NCBI RefSeq assembly: GCF_004364585.1 | Contig: NZ_SOAN01000004.1 | Location: 1-64,000, forward strand | DNA from: Nesterenkonia aurantiaca | Lineage (GTDB): Bacteria; Actinomycetota; Actinomycetes; Actinomycetales; Micrococcaceae | DNA: 64,000 bases | Direction: 5' to 3' | Shown here: piece by piece, positions 16,792-28,822 of the stretch | Layout of the letters: the number at the start of each line of letters is the position of its first letter | Numbering within the stretch: the stretch's first letter is position 1 | Made by a program: the position numbers and the translations under genes | Notes under the pieces: generated by a model | Database searches by the model: none | What the model saw: the letters and a program-made list of their open reading frames with translations, nothing else | Told to the model about the DNA's origin: nothing

Positions 16792-18036
16792 GTGCCGGAG
16801 ACCTCGATGGACTCCCCCGACCAGGGGCCGCCGCCGCTGCTGACCGAGCCCGAGGACGGGGTCCCCTTCGTCATCGACACCGACCGGGGCCTGCAGCGCT
16901 GCGCCGATGCGCTGGCCGCCGGCACCGGCCCGGTCGCGGTGGACGCCGAACGTGCCTCGGGCTTCCGCTACGGACAGCGCGCCTTCCTGGTCCAGCTCAA
17001 ACGCGAAGGCTCCGGGCTCTGGCTGATCGACCCGGAACCGTTCACCACCCTGGCCCCGGTGCAGGAGGCCCTCGACGGCGTCGAGTGGATCCTGCACGCC
17101 GCCAGCCAGGACCTGCCCTGCCTCGCCGAGCTGGGCATGCACCCGCACAGCCTCTTCGACACCGAGCTCGCCGCCCGACTGGGCGGGCTCCCCAGGGTCA
17201 GCCTCGGCGCCGTGGTGGAATCCCTGCTCGGGGTCCGCCTGGCCAAGGAACACTCGGCGGCGGACTGGTCGCGGCGTCCGCTGCCGCAGGACTGGCTGCG
17301 CTACGCGGCCCTCGACGTGGAGCTGCTGATCCCGCTGCGCGCGAGCCTCACCGAGCTGCTGGACGAGCAGGACAAGCTGGGCTGGGCCGAGCAGGAGTTC
17401 GAACACCTGCGCACCCACCGCCCGGTCACGGTCCCGCGCAGCGAACGCTGGCGCAAGGCCACCGGGGTGAACCGGCTGAAGTCCCCGCGCAAGCTCTCGG
17501 TGCTGCGCGAGCTCTGGGCCGCCCGGGAGAACATGGCCGAGTCCAAGGACATCGCCCCCGGACATATCCTGCCCGACTCCGCACTGGTCGCCGCGGCCGA
17601 CGCGGTGCCGCGCACCGTGCCCCAGCTGCTCTCGATCAAGGGCTTCTACGGCAGGGCCGCCAAGCGCGAGGCGCCCAAATGGCTGCGCGCGATCGAATCC
17701 GGGACCAAGAGCCCCGAGGCACCGGAGTCCAAGCGCCGTGCCGCCGGCCCGCCACCGCCGCGGACCTGGAAGGACCGCAACCCGCTGGCCTTCCGCCGCT
17801 ACCGCACCGCCCGGGACTGGTTGAACCACCGCGCCGAGGAGCTCGACCTCATGCCCGAGACCCTGCTGACCCCGGCGGTGCTCAAACAGCTCTGCTGGAC
17901 CCCGCCGAAGGTCCTGGACCTCGACGGCGTCAGTGCGGCGCTGGCCGAGCTCGGCGCCAGGCCCTGGCAGATCGAGCAGTGCGCCGCCATCGTCACGGTG
18001 GCCCTGCTGGACCCGGAGCCGTTGGAGAGCTTCTGA
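16792..18036 (+). CDS. rnd: Ribonuclease D family protein (HRDC)
   Basis: A 3'-5' exoribonuclease of the DEDDy family, 414 residues, expected to trim structured RNA. The exonuclease domain (about 25-200) shows VAVDAERASGFRYGQRAFLV (DE pair), ILHAASQDLPCLAELG (second D) and YAALDVELLIPL (Y and D). An HRDC domain covers about 220-300 (LKSPRKLSVLRELWAAREN, LLSIKGFYG). A further ~110-residue C-terminal region follows, as in actinobacterial RNase D. The start is a GTG at 16792. It is probably in an operon with DUF3000. Confidence 0.91.
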   Translation: MPETSMDSPDQGPPPLLTEPEDGVPFVIDTDRGLQRCADALAAGTGPVAVDAERASGFRYGQRAFLVQLKREGSGLWLIDPEPFTTLAPVQEALDGVEWILHAASQDLPCLAELGMHPHSLFDTELAARLGGLPRVSLGAVVESLLGVRLAKEHSAADWSRRPLPQDWLRYAALDVELLIPLRASLTELLDEQDKLGWAEQEFEHLRTHRPVTVPRSERWRKATGVNRLKSPRKLSVLRELWAARENMAESKDIAPGHILPDSALVAAADAVPRTVPQLLSIKGFYGRAAKREAPKWLRAIESGTKSPEAPESKRRAAGPPPPRTWKDRNPLAFRRYRTARDWLNHRAEELDLMPETLLTPAVLKQLCWTPPKVLDLDGVSAALAELGARPWQIEQCAAIVTVALLDPEPLESF

Positions 18037-18074
18037 ACGCCGAGGCGTGGGTTTCGCCGTTGGTTACTCATGGG

Positions 18075-18096
18075 TAGGATGTGAGCTGAGACTCAC
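18075..18096 (+). promoter_or_regulatory. Candidate promoter -10 with adjacent inverted repeat before the fadB-like gene
   Basis: TAGGAT at 18075-18080 resembles a -10 box and is followed directly by GTGAG-ctgaga-CTCAC (18081-18096), a perfect 5-bp inverted repeat at the place where a repressor would block the transcription start. No good -35 is seen. The start codon is 46 bp downstream. Confidence 0.3.
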
Positions 18097-18142
18097 CCCA
18101 GGCGCGGTTGCCCCGCGCCGACCCACGTCACGGAGGCAGCAC

Positions 18143-20314
18143 ATGACATCAGCGCACCCACCCGAGGTCCCGGCCGAGATCCCCGCAGCGGCCCTGGACT
18201 TCTCCCGCTTCGCAGACCTCGCGGAGGCCTTCAGCGATGAGGTCATCACCCACTCCCGCGCCGAGGACGTCGTCCTGCCCGAGGGCGCCGGAACGCTGGT
18301 GCTGATCCGCCTGGACAATGACCACCCCAAACGCCCCTCCACCCTGGGCCCGAGCAGCCTGATCCAGTTCGGTGAGGTCCTCGCCGCCGCGCTGCCGCGA
18401 GCCCAGGCCGGAGAGATCGCCGGCATCGCGGTGATCGGCAAGCCCGGGGTGCTCGCCGCCGGAGCCGACCTCGGCGCCGCCGAACGCGTGGAGTCTCGGG
18501 ACCACTCCACCGCGATGGCTGATCTGGGCCATCACGCCTATCGGCTCCTGGAGGACTTCCCGGTGCCCAGCTTCGCGTTCATCAACGGCACCGCGCTGGG
18601 CGGCGGACTCGAGATCGCGCTGGCCGCGCAGCATCGCACGGTCTCCACCGCTGCCAAGGGCATCGGTCTGCCCGAGGCGTTCCTGGGCCTGGTTCCAGGC
18701 TGGGGCGGGATCTACCGCCTCCCCCGGCTGATCGGCCCCGAGGCCGCCGCAGAGGTCATCTTCAACAACGCGCTGAACAACAACCGCACGCTCACCGGGA
18801 ACAAGGTCCACGCTCTGGGCATCGCCGATGCGCTCTTCGAGGCGGAGGACTTCGAGGCCGAGAGCCTCGGCTATGCCGCGCGGATCATCAGCGGCGACCC
18901 CGCCACCGCGCAGCAGCTCACCGCGCACCGCAGCCACGACTTCTCCGCCGAAGCCTGGGCCCGCGCCGTCGAAGCCGCCGAGCGCACCGTGGCCACCAAG
19001 CTCGGCCCCTCGGCGCCGGCTCCGCGCCGCGCGCTGGACCTTTTCACCCAGGTGCCCGAGCGCACCCGGGAGCAGAGCCGGGCCGCCGAGTGCGAGGCGC
19101 TGGGCGATCTGATGCTCACCGATGAGTTCCGCAACACCGTCTACGCCTTCCTGAACCTGCTGCAGAAGCGCGCCAAGCGTCCAGCCGGGGTCCCCGCCGT
19201 CGAGCCGCGCAGCATCACCAAGGTCGGCGTCGTGGGGGCCGGACTCATGGCCTCGCAGCTGGCCATGGTCTTCGCGGCCCAGCTGCAGGTCCCGGTGGTG
19301 CTCACCGACATCGACCAGGCCCGGGTGGACAAGGGGCTGGCCCACATCGCGGCCCAGCTCGAGAAGCAGGCGAGCCGGGGCCGGCTCACCCAGGAGCAGG
19401 CCGCAGGACTGCGCGGACTGATCACGGGCTCCACCGACAAGTCCGTCTACGCCGACGCCGACTTCGTCATCGAGGCGGTGTTCGAGGAGATCAACGTGAA
19501 GAAGCAGGTCTTCGCCGAGCTGGAGGCGATCGTGCCGGCCGAGACCATCCTGGCGACCAACACCTCCTCGCTCTCGGTCACCGAGATGGCCGCTGACCTG
19601 CAGCACCCGGAACGGGTGATCGGCTTCCACTTCTTCAACCCGGTGGCCGCCATGCCGCTGATCGAGATCGCCCGGGCCCCGCAGACCGCCGATGAGCCGA
19701 TCGCCACGGCCTTCGCCCTCGCCGCGGGGCTGCGCAAGACCCCGGTGCTGACCAGCGACTCCACCGCGTTCGTGGTCAATCGGGTGCTGCTGCGTCTGAT
19801 GAGTGAGGTGCAGCGGGCCTTCGACGAGGGCACCGATGCCGCCACGGCGGACGCCGCGCTGAAGCCGATCGGGCTCCCGATGAGCCCGTTCACCCTGCTG
19901 GCGATGGTGGGCATCCCGGTGGCCCAGCACGTCACCGAATCGCTGCACACCAGCTTCGGGGATCGCTTCCACGTCTCGGCCAACCTGCAGCGTCTCATCG
20001 ACGCGGGGGTCACCGAGATCTGGAGCACCGACGACGCCGGCCGGCCCTTCATCAAGGACAGCACCCTCGCGCTGATGAGCTTCGGCAGCTCCCCGCGCAC
20101 CTCCGAGCAGCTGCTGCGCACCGTCGAAGACGCACTGGCCGAGGAGATCGGGATGATGCTCGAGGAGGGCGTCATCGCCTCCCGCCAGGACGTGGATCTA
20201 TGCATGATCCTGGGCGCCGGCTGGCCGCTGCACCGCGGCGGGATCACTCCCTACCTGGACCAGGTGGGCGCCAGCGAACGGATCAACGGCCGGGCGTTCA
20301 ACACCCGGGACTGA
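18143..20314 (+). CDS. fadB: FadB-type 3-hydroxyacyl-CoA dehydrogenase/enoyl-CoA hydratase
   Basis: The bifunctional alpha subunit of beta-oxidation hydrates enoyl-CoA and oxidises 3-hydroxyacyl-CoA. The 723-residue length is typical. An N-terminal crotonase domain (about 30-300) has the oxyanion-hole segments GVLAAGADLGAAE and NGTALGGGLEIALA and catalytic Glu in IGLPEAFLGLVPGWGG. The Rossmann domain follows with KVGVVGAGLMASQLA and VLTDID, then NTSSLSVTEMA and HFFNPVAAMPLIEI, and a C-terminal dehydrogenase domain to the end. The start ATG at 18143 has ggagg 7 bp upstream; the frame extends further but overlaps rnd. In many actinobacteria a thiolase (fadA) lies directly upstream; it is absent here. 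Confidence 0.92.
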   Translation: MTSAHPPEVPAEIPAAALDFSRFADLAEAFSDEVITHSRAEDVVLPEGAGTLVLIRLDNDHPKRPSTLGPSSLIQFGEVLAAALPRAQAGEIAGIAVIGKPGVLAAGADLGAAERVESRDHSTAMADLGHHAYRLLEDFPVPSFAFINGTALGGGLEIALAAQHRTVSTAAKGIGLPEAFLGLVPGWGGIYRLPRLIGPEAAAEVIFNNALNNNRTLTGNKVHALGIADALFEAEDFEAESLGYAARIISGDPATAQQLTAHRSHDFSAEAWARAVEAAERTVATKLGPSAPAPRRALDLFTQVPERTREQSRAAECEALGDLMLTDEFRNTVYAFLNLLQKRAKRPAGVPAVEPRSITKVGVVGAGLMASQLAMVFAAQLQVPVVLTDIDQARVDKGLAHIAAQLEKQASRGRLTQEQAAGLRGLITGSTDKSVYADADFVIEAVFEEINVKKQVFAELEAIVPAETILATNTSSLSVTEMAADLQHPERVIGFHFFNPVAAMPLIEIARAPQTADEPIATAFALAAGLRKTPVLTSDSTAFVVNRVLLRLMSEVQRAFDEGTDAATADAALKPIGLPMSPFTLLAMVGIPVAQHVTESLHTSFGDRFHVSANLQRLIDAGVTEIWSTDDAGRPFIKDSTLALMSFGSSPRTSEQLLRTVEDALAEEIGMMLEEGVIASRQDVDLCMILGAGWPLHRGGITPYLDQVGASERINGRAFNTRD

Positions 20315-20331
20315 TCCCCCCGTCGGCTTTT

Positions 20332-20386
20332 GGGCCCAGGCCCTGGTTCAGTTCCCGCACAGCGGGCTGACCCAGGGCCTGGGCCC
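20332..20386. terminator. Long compound hairpin after the fadB-like gene
   Basis: A 20-bp arm at 20332-20351 pairs with 20367-20386 with one mismatch (core GGGCCCAGGCCCTGG/CCAGGGCCTGGGCCC). Inside the loop, CCCGC-aca-GCGGG forms another 5-bp stem. No T-run follows, so a rho-independent terminator is only one reading. Confidence 0.55.
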
Positions 20387-20413
20387 GGTCCGATTCCTCG
20401 TAGACTGGGCACC

Positions 20414-20845
20414 ATGACTTCGCCCTGCTGTGATCGCCGCAGATTCCTGCGCGCCTCGGCCCTGACCGCGGGCTCCGCGGCGCTGCTGAGCGCCTGTGGC
20501 GCCGATGAGGCGCCAGATCCTGCCGCGCCGAGTGTCGCCGAGGGCGGCACCTGGACCGAGGTCATGGCGCTTGCCGAGCTTCAGGTGGGGGCGAGCAGCA
20601 CCGCGGAGGTCGGAGAGACCCAGCTGCTGCTGCACCGCAGCGCCGAGACCACGGTCCATGCGTTCTCGGCGGTCTGCACCCATGAGGGCTGCGCGGTGGG
20701 CACCGAGCCGGAACGCTTCGCCTGCCCCTGTCACGGCTCGATCTTCAACCTGGAGACCGGCGCCGCCGAGGGCGGACCGGCGCGCGAGCCGCTGACCCGC
20801 TACCCCGCGGAGATCGACGGAGACTCCATCCGGGTCCGGGCCTGA
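20414..20845 (+). CDS. Rieske [2Fe-2S] lipoprotein, Tat-type signal
   Basis: A 143-residue exported iron-sulfur protein. The N-terminus carries a twin-arginine stretch RRRFLRAS, a hydrophobic core and the lipobox LLSAC (C28), so it is probably exported by Tat as a lipoprotein. The Rieske cluster motif is CTHEGC, and the second ligand pair is CPCHGS. Its partner is unknown; isolated Rieske lipoproteins of this kind are common in actinobacteria. The start ATG is 20414. A very long hairpin lies in the gap to the preceding gene, so its own promoter probably lies within the last ~30 bp before the ATG or overlaps the hairpin. Confidence 0.88.
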   Translation: MTSPCCDRRRFLRASALTAGSAALLSACGADEAPDPAAPSVAEGGTWTEVMALAELQVGASSTAEVGETQLLLHRSAETTVHAFSAVCTHEGCAVGTEPERFACPCHGSIFNLETGAAEGGPAREPLTRYPAEIDGDSIRVRA

Positions 20846-20852
20846 GGAAGGC

Positions 20853-21344
20853 TCAGCCGACGCGCAGCTCGATCTTCGAGGCCGGCACATCTCCGGCGCG
20901 GACCGCGGCCTTCACCGCCTCACGGGCCTTGCCCTGGTGCAGCGTCTGGATCCGCATCACCGAGGCATGGCCGCCTCTGTGCGGTTCGATCACCGGGTCG
21001 CTGAGCAGGCCCAGGCCGCGCCAGGCGAGGGTGGCGAGCACCTCTCGGTGCACCGCCCCGACGTTGCGCTGCTCCGAGGCGCTGGGGTGCTCACCCTTGA
21101 GCGGGTAGAGCAGCCGCAGTTCGATCTGGTCATCAGGGGCAGGTTCGGCGAAGCCATCTTCCCGGCACTGGGCGGTGAAGCTCTCGAGCAGCTGCTCGGC
21201 CTCCGGTGCGCTGACCTTCTCGGAGGTGAGCTTGCCGTTGGCGCCCAGCGCACCGTGGTGGATCACGAACTCTCCGGTCGCTTCGTCGTACCAGGCTTCG
21301 CGGTAGATCCAGGCCTGCTCGTCGCGGCGGTAGAGAGTGATCAA
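20853..21344 (-). CDS. Hypothetical protein with WGR-like N-terminus
   Basis: 163 residues; not assigned to a function. The first ~75 residues (AWIYREAWYDEATGEFVIHH, GALGANGKLTSEKV, then LLESFTAQCREDGFAE) resemble the WGR fold in which a strand pair is followed by a tail that scans for a helix. The C-terminal half is an alpha/beta segment with VMRIQTLHQGKAREAVKAA. It lies 2 bp downstream of dxs on the same strand, so it is co-transcribed with it. No catalytic motif is seen. Confidence 0.6.
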   Translation of the reverse strand: MITLYRRDEQAWIYREAWYDEATGEFVIHHGALGANGKLTSEKVSAPEAEQLLESFTAQCREDGFAEPAPDDQIELRLLYPLKGEHPSASEQRNVGAVHREVLATLAWRGLGLLSDPVIEPHRGGHASVMRIQTLHQGKAREAVKAAVRAGDVPASKIELRVG

Positions 21345-21346
21345 TG

Positions 21347-23374
21347 TCAGACCTTTCGGGTACGGAGACTGGGGATCTGGCCGGTGGGGACCGGTTCACC
21401 GGGCAGCGGACGGGCGTAGGGCACCTTGGTGCCGAGTACCTGTCCGACGGCGTCCTGGGTGATCTTCTGGGCGGTGAGGCCCACTCGTTCGAGAACCTCG
21501 CCACGGGTGCCGTGGGCGAGGAACTCCACCGGGAGTCCCACCTCGTTGAGGCCGGTGTCCACGCCGGCCTCGCGCATGCTCTGACGGATGCGTGAGCCGA
21601 CGCCGCCGGCCTTGACGCCGTCCTCGATGCAGATGACGGTGCGATGCCGCGCGGCCAGGGAGATCACCGAGTCCGGCACCGGGAGCACCCAGCGCGGGTC
21701 TACCACGGTGGCGCTGATCCCTTGATCCGCGAGCCGCTGCGCGACGTCGAGGGAGAGCTCGGCCATGGTGCCCACGGAGACGATGAGCACGTCGTGGGCG
21801 TAGGGCTTCTGCGCCTCGGAGGTCGCTGCGGAGCTCGCCTCAGAGGTCGCCGCGGAGCTCCACAGCACGTCCACGCCGTCCTCGAGGCGTTCGAGCGCGT
21901 CGATCTCACCGTTGACCGAGCCCTTGGAGAAGCGCAGCACGGTCGGGGCGTCGTCCACGGCCACGGCCTCGCGCAGCTCCTCGCGCAGCCGGGTGGAGTC
22001 TCGTGGGGCCGCGATCCGCAGCCCCGGGACGATCTGCAGCAGCGAGAGGTCCCACATGCCGTGGTGGCTGGGGCCGTCAGGTCCGGTGACGCCAGCGCGG
22101 TCCAGGACCACGGTGACCCCGGCGCGGTGCAGCGCGACATCCATCAGCAGCTGGTCGAAGGCCCGGTTGAGGAAGGTCGCGTAGATCGCGACCACCGGGT
22201 GCAGTCCGCCGAAGGCGAGCCCGGCGGCGGAGGTCAGCGCGTGCTGTTCGGCGATGCCGACGTCGAAGACCCGCTCCGGGTGCTTCTGCGCGAAGCTGCG
22301 CAGCCCCACCGGGATCATCATGGCCCCGGTGAGCGCGACGATGTCCTCCCGCTCATCGGCGATGGCAGTGATCTCCTCTTCGAACACCGAGGTCCAGGAG
22401 CGGGCGCCGCCGCGGTGCACCGGCTCCCCGGTCTCCGGGTCGATGACGCCCACGGCGTGGAACTGGTCGTTCTCATCGGCGCGGGCCGGGGCGTATCCCT
22501 TGCCCTTCTCGGTCAGCGCATGCACGATCACCGGTCCGCCGTAGTTCTTGGCGTCGGTGAGCGCCTCCTCCATGGCACGCTGGTCGTGGCCGTCCACCGG
22601 CCCGATGTACTTCATGCCGAGGTCCTCGAAGAGTCCCTGGGGCGCCCAGAAGTCCTTGGCGCCCTTCTTTGCCGCGTGCAGGCTGCGGTAGACCATCTGG
22701 CCCATCGGTCCGCCGTTCTGCAGCTTCTGCTTGGTGCCGTCCATGATGTTCTCGTAGGTGCGGTGGGTACGGACCTTGTCCAGGAAGTTCCGCCGCAGCC
22801 GCCCGAGCTGCTCGGCCAGCCCCCCGACGGTGGGCGCGTAGGAGCGGCCGTTGTCGTTGACCACGATGATCACGCGGCGGTCCTTGTCGGCGGCGATGTT
22901 GTTCAGCGCCTCCCAGGCCATGCCGCCGGTGAGCGCGCCGTCGCCGATCACCGGGATCACACAGCGATCGGATTCCCCGGCGAGCACGCGGGCCTTGGAG
23001 ATGCCGTCCGCCCAGGAAAGCGAGGAGGAGGCGTGGGAGGACTCCACGATGTCATGCACCGATTCGGCCCGATCCGGGTAGCCGGCGATGCCGCCGGTCT
23101 GGCGCAGCGTGGAGAAGTCCTGACGCCCGGTGACCAGCTTGTGCACATAGGACTGGTGGCCGGTGTCGAAGATGATGGAGTCGCGCGGGGAGTCGAAGAC
23201 CCGGTGGATCGCCAGGGTCAGTTCGACCACCCCGAGGTTGGGCCCCATGTGTCCGCCGGTCTTGGAGACATTGGCGATGAGGAACTGCCGGATCTCCGCC
23301 GACAGCCGCTCCATCTGCTCGTCGCTGAGCTTGGACAGCTCCTGCGGAGACGTGATTGTCTGCAGAATACTCAT
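21347..23374 (-). CDS. dxs: 1-deoxy-D-xylulose-5-phosphate synthase
   Basis: Dxs condenses pyruvate and glyceraldehyde 3-phosphate to 1-deoxy-D-xylulose 5-phosphate, the first step of the non-mevalonate isoprenoid pathway, with thiamine diphosphate. The 675-residue length is normal. [20 protein letters not shown] carries the N-terminal His/Gly signature, [18 protein letters not shown] near 150 is the ThDP/Mg motif, and [17 protein letters not shown] carries the catalytic Glu. A short Ala/Ser repeat ([17 protein letters not shown]) sits in a C-terminal linker. The start is the ATG at 23374. The product feeds quinone, undecaprenyl and carotenoid synthesis. Confidence 0.96.
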   Translation of the reverse strand: MSILQTITSPQELSKLSDEQMERLSAEIRQFLIANVSKTGGHMGPNLGVVELTLAIHRVFDSPRDSIIFDTGHQSYVHKLVTGRQDFSTLRQTGGIAGYPDRAESVHDIVESSHASSSLSWADGISKARVLAGESDRCVIPVIGDGALTGGMAWEALNNIAADKDRRVIIVVNDNGRSYAPTVGGLAEQLGRLRRNFLDKVRTHRTYENIMDGTKQKLQNGGPMGQMVYRSLHAAKKGAKDFWAPQGLFEDLGMKYIGPVDGHDQRAMEEALTDAKNYGGPVIVHALTEKGKGYAPARADENDQFHAVGVIDPETGEPVHRGGARSWTSVFEEEITAIADEREDIVALTGAMMIPVGLRSFAQKHPERVFDVGIAEQHALTSAAGLAFGGLHPVVAIYATFLNRAFDQLLMDVALHRAGVTVVLDRAGVTGPDGPSHHGMWDLSLLQIVPGLRIAAPRDSTRLREELREAVAVDDAPTVLRFSKGSVNGEIDALERLEDGVDVLWSSAATSEASSAATSEAQKPYAHDVLIVSVGTMAELSLDVAQRLADQGISATVVDPRWVLPVPDSVISLAARHRTVICIEDGVKAGGVGSRIRQSMREAGVDTGLNEVGLPVEFLAHGTRGEVLERVGLTAQKITQDAVGQVLGTKVPYARPLPGEPVPTGQIPSLRTRKV

Positions 23375-23456
23375 TGCAGGAGTCTACCTCTCACGGCCTG
23401 CACGGGCGGACTTTGACGGGGCCCTGACACGTTTGACGACATGTTCCGCAGACCGA

Positions 23457-23495
23457 AGGAGGGGCGCCCGATCCGAAGATCGAAGCGCCCCTCCT
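23457..23495 (-). terminator. Hairpin between aconitase and dxs
   Basis: An 11-bp perfect arm (aggaggggcgc, 23457-23467) pairs with gcgcccctcct (23485-23495); inside it, CGATC-cgaa-GATCG forms an additional stem. It lies just downstream of the acnA stop on the minus strand and upstream of dxs, fitting an acnA terminator, although no strong T-run is present. Confidence 0.6.
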
Positions 23496-23540
23496 CTTAT
23501 TCACCGACCGCAGCCGCTCAGCGGCTTGGGCTCAGGCTGT

Positions 23541-26360
<2,820 letters not shown>

Positions 26361-26487
26361 TCGGGACTCCTTGTTAGTTGCCAGTCGTGCCAGCCCGCGC
26401 AGATGAAAAGCCGGGCCGATGGATCGATGTTCAGTCTACTCTTTCAGATTTCTTGAGACGCCCGTCATGGGGCTTCTGGCGCGCCGT

Positions 26488-28020
26488 TCACCTGCGACGC
26501 GGTGCGCGGAACAACGCCACTGATTCCATATGGTGGGTGTTGGGATAGAGATCGAAGACCTTCAGGTCCGCCAGCTCCCAGCCCCGGCCCAGCAGCGACT
26601 TGGCGTCCCGGGCGAAGGAGGAGGGCTCGCAGGAGACGTAGAGGACCTCGCGCGCCCCGGCGGCGTCGATCCCGGCGATCACGCGCTCCCCGGCTCCGGT
26701 GCGCGGGGGATCCAGCAGGATCAGCTCGCGCTGGGTGAGCCGCTTGAGGACCGCTTCCACCGGCGCCTGGAGCACCTCCACCTGGGGGGTCTGCGCGAAG
26801 AGCTGTGCCGCGCTGGCGCTGGAGCCGGGCGCGCCCTCGACGCTGAGCACCGATCCCTCGGTGCCCGCGAGCTGGGCGGCCCAGGCGGTGAAGAGTCCCG
26901 CACCGGCATAGAGGTCTGCCACGGAGGCGCCCTGCGGCACCTGGGTCATCGTGTTCACCGCCTCGATGAGGCAGGACGGGGCATTGCGGTGGATCTGCCA
27001 GAAGTCCTCGGGCTGGATCTCCACCGTGGTGAGCCTCGGCGGAGCCGCGTCGGTGCCTGCCGCGGTGAGCGCCGGCAGCGGCAGCGGGAGCGGTTCGGTG
27101 ATGGTGCGGGAGCCGGCGAGCACGGTGTAGCTGATCCGCTCCGGGCGCGGCGCGGACTGGTTCGCGGCGCGCGAGCCCGGACCGGAGCGCTGGGTGCGGC
27201 CTTGGCGTGCGGCGCTACGGGCGCCGCCGCGACCACGACTCGGTGCCGGTTCCGGCTGCGAGGTGGCCAAGACGATATTGGCGACCTCGGGCGCACGCTG
27301 GTGCAGCTGCAGCAGCCGCTCGGTGAGCGCCTCCTGCTCGGGCGCAGGCAGCCCGGCCCGGGTGTGCACCACGAGCGTGACCTGCGCGCCGGCGCCGGCG
27401 GCCACCGCGTCAACGCGTTCGGCGCCCTTGAAGCTGTAGCCGAAGATCCCGCTCTCGTGGATCGAGGAGACCGCGAGCGGCATCCCGCGCAGTTCGATGA
27501 GCTCGTTGCTGCGGTGCGGCTTCATGCTCAAAACACCCTCGGCCCCGACGGCGAAGCTCGCCCGGGTCCGCCAGTGCAGCCCGTGATACGGCCCGTCGGA
27601 GAGCACATCGTGGACGTGGACCTCCCCGTCCCCGGAGGCCAGCGGCAGTCGCTGATCGTGGATCGAGAATCCGCCGATCCGCTGCATGGTGTCGCGGAAG
27701 ACCTGACCCTTGAGTCGACGCTGGTGCTGGTCGGTGATGTGACCGAACTCCGCGCCGCCCACCGGAAGCCGGTCGTTCTCATGGGCGCGCAGCGAATCGG
27801 CAAGCTTCCAGATGTGTCGGCGCCGGTAGTCGGAGGCGTTGAGCACCTCGACGACGTCGGCCCGCCAGTATTTCGCACCGGGCTCTCCCTCGGTGACCCG
27901 GGCCCGCACGGTCTCCCCGGGGATGGCGTGGCGCACGAAGACGACACGACCCTCGTGGCGGGCCACGCAGTGGCCACCGTGGGCCATCGGGCCGATGTCC
28001 AGCGTCAGGGTCTGCGTCAT
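26488..28020 (-). CDS. TRAM-domain RNA (uracil-5-)-methyltransferase
   Basis: A class I SAM methyltransferase of the TrmA/RlmD type, 510 residues. The N-terminal TRAM domain covers about 1-60 (LDIGPMAHGGHCVARHEGRV). The SAM motif is VADLYAGAGLFTAWAAQLAG, the catalytic region is LILLDPPRTGAGERVI, and the nucleophilic cysteine lies in YVSCEPSSFARD. The C-terminus has the usual DLYPNTHHMESVALF. The target (a uracil in tRNA or 23S rRNA) is not decidable here. A 30-residue basic, Arg/Ala/Pro-rich stretch (about 265-295) looks like a linker. It lies 7 bp downstream of the DUF3159 gene. Confidence 0.9.
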   Translation of the reverse strand: MTQTLTLDIGPMAHGGHCVARHEGRVVFVRHAIPGETVRARVTEGEPGAKYWRADVVEVLNASDYRRRHIWKLADSLRAHENDRLPVGGAEFGHITDQHQRRLKGQVFRDTMQRIGGFSIHDQRLPLASGDGEVHVHDVLSDGPYHGLHWRTRASFAVGAEGVLSMKPHRSNELIELRGMPLAVSSIHESGIFGYSFKGAERVDAVAAGAGAQVTLVVHTRAGLPAPEQEALTERLLQLHQRAPEVANIVLATSQPEPAPSRGRGGARSAARQGRTQRSGPGSRAANQSAPRPERISYTVLAGSRTITEPLPLPLPALTAAGTDAAPPRLTTVEIQPEDFWQIHRNAPSCLIEAVNTMTQVPQGASVADLYAGAGLFTAWAAQLAGTEGSVLSVEGAPGSSASAAQLFAQTPQVEVLQAPVEAVLKRLTQRELILLDPPRTGAGERVIAGIDAAGAREVLYVSCEPSSFARDAKSLLGRGWELADLKVFDLYPNTHHMESVALFRAPRRR

Positions 28021-28027
28021 CGCAGAA

Positions 28028-28822
28028 TCACCCTCTCTCGTCTTGGTCGGGCGCTGCGGCGGGCTTCTCGGCTGAGAGCTCGAGCGGGCTCTGCGCGGGT
28101 CGTGAGATCAACCAGCCCACCCACAGGGCCAGAGCGTAGAGCGGGATGCCCATGACCAGGCGGGCGGTGCCGAGCCCGGCCACGTCGTCGGCCAGGTAGA
28201 GCGGCACCTGGATGATCAGGCGCAGCGCCGGCACGGCGAGCAGCAGCCAGGTGGCCAGGGAATATCGACGGCGGCGCACCGGATCCCTGCGCCAGTCCAG
28301 ACCTTCCCCGCGCACGATGCCGAAGAGCAGGCCGAGGAACGGCCACTTGACCAGGATCGAGACCAGGAACGCCAGCAGATAGCCGGCGTTGATCAGAAAG
28401 CCCCAGGCATAGAAGTCGCGAGCGTCCCCGGTCCGGTAGGCGACCAGGGCGCAGATCAGGATGCCGGCGAGTCCCGCCAGGGACTGCACCAGGGAGCCCT
28501 TCTGCACCAGCCGCAGCACCGCGAATCCGACGCCGATCGCCACCGAGATGATCAGCGCGGTCATCAGGTCCTCGGTGACCAGGAACGCGATCAGGAACGC
28601 GGCGGCGGGCAGCGAGGACTCCACGAGTCCGCGCACCCCTCCCACCGAGGCCAGCACATCGATCGAGCCGTCCTCGCCCGTGCGCACCCGCGACCCGGCC
28701 GCGGTGGAGAACTGCGCCGCGGCATGGGGACCGGAGTCCGGCCGCGGGTCCTGCACCGGGTCTTGAACGGAGTCCTGCTTCGGGTCCTGCTCTGGGCGTG
28801 GCTGGGCTGGGTCAGCGGACAT
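28028..28822 (-). CDS. DUF3159 membrane protein
   Basis: 264 residues with a polar, Gln/Asp/Pro-rich N-terminal ~45 residues and about six hydrophobic segments (for example FLIAFLVTEDLMTALIISVA, LAGILICALVAY, WGFLINAGYLLAFLVSIL). The pattern fits DUF3159, an actinobacterial integral membrane protein of unknown role. The start ATG at 28822 overlaps the end of the DUF3710 gene by 11 bp, so both are translated from one message. The order DUF3710-DUF3159-RNA methyltransferase is kept in other actinobacteria with more genes in between. Confidence 0.85.
   Translation of the reverse strand: MSADPAQPRPEQDPKQDSVQDPVQDPRPDSGPHAAAQFSTAAGSRVRTGEDGSIDVLASVGGVRGLVESSLPAAAFLIAFLVTEDLMTALIISVAIGVGFAVLRLVQKGSLVQSLAGLAGILICALVAYRTGDARDFYAWGFLINAGYLLAFLVSILVKWPFLGLLFGIVRGEGLDWRRDPVRRRRYSLATWLLLAVPALRLIIQVPLYLADDVAGLGTARLVMGIPLYALALWVGWLISRPAQSPLELSAEKPAAAPDQDERG

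Noticed and set aside
18149-19972. A 607-codon antisense frame over the fadB-like gene
   Set aside because: The plus-strand gene has clear domains and a good ribosome-binding site; the antisense product has no recognisable motif.
21644-23416. A 590-codon antisense frame over dxs
   Set aside because: The minus-strand Dxs protein is unambiguous; the antisense product is Gly/His/Val-rich with no domain.
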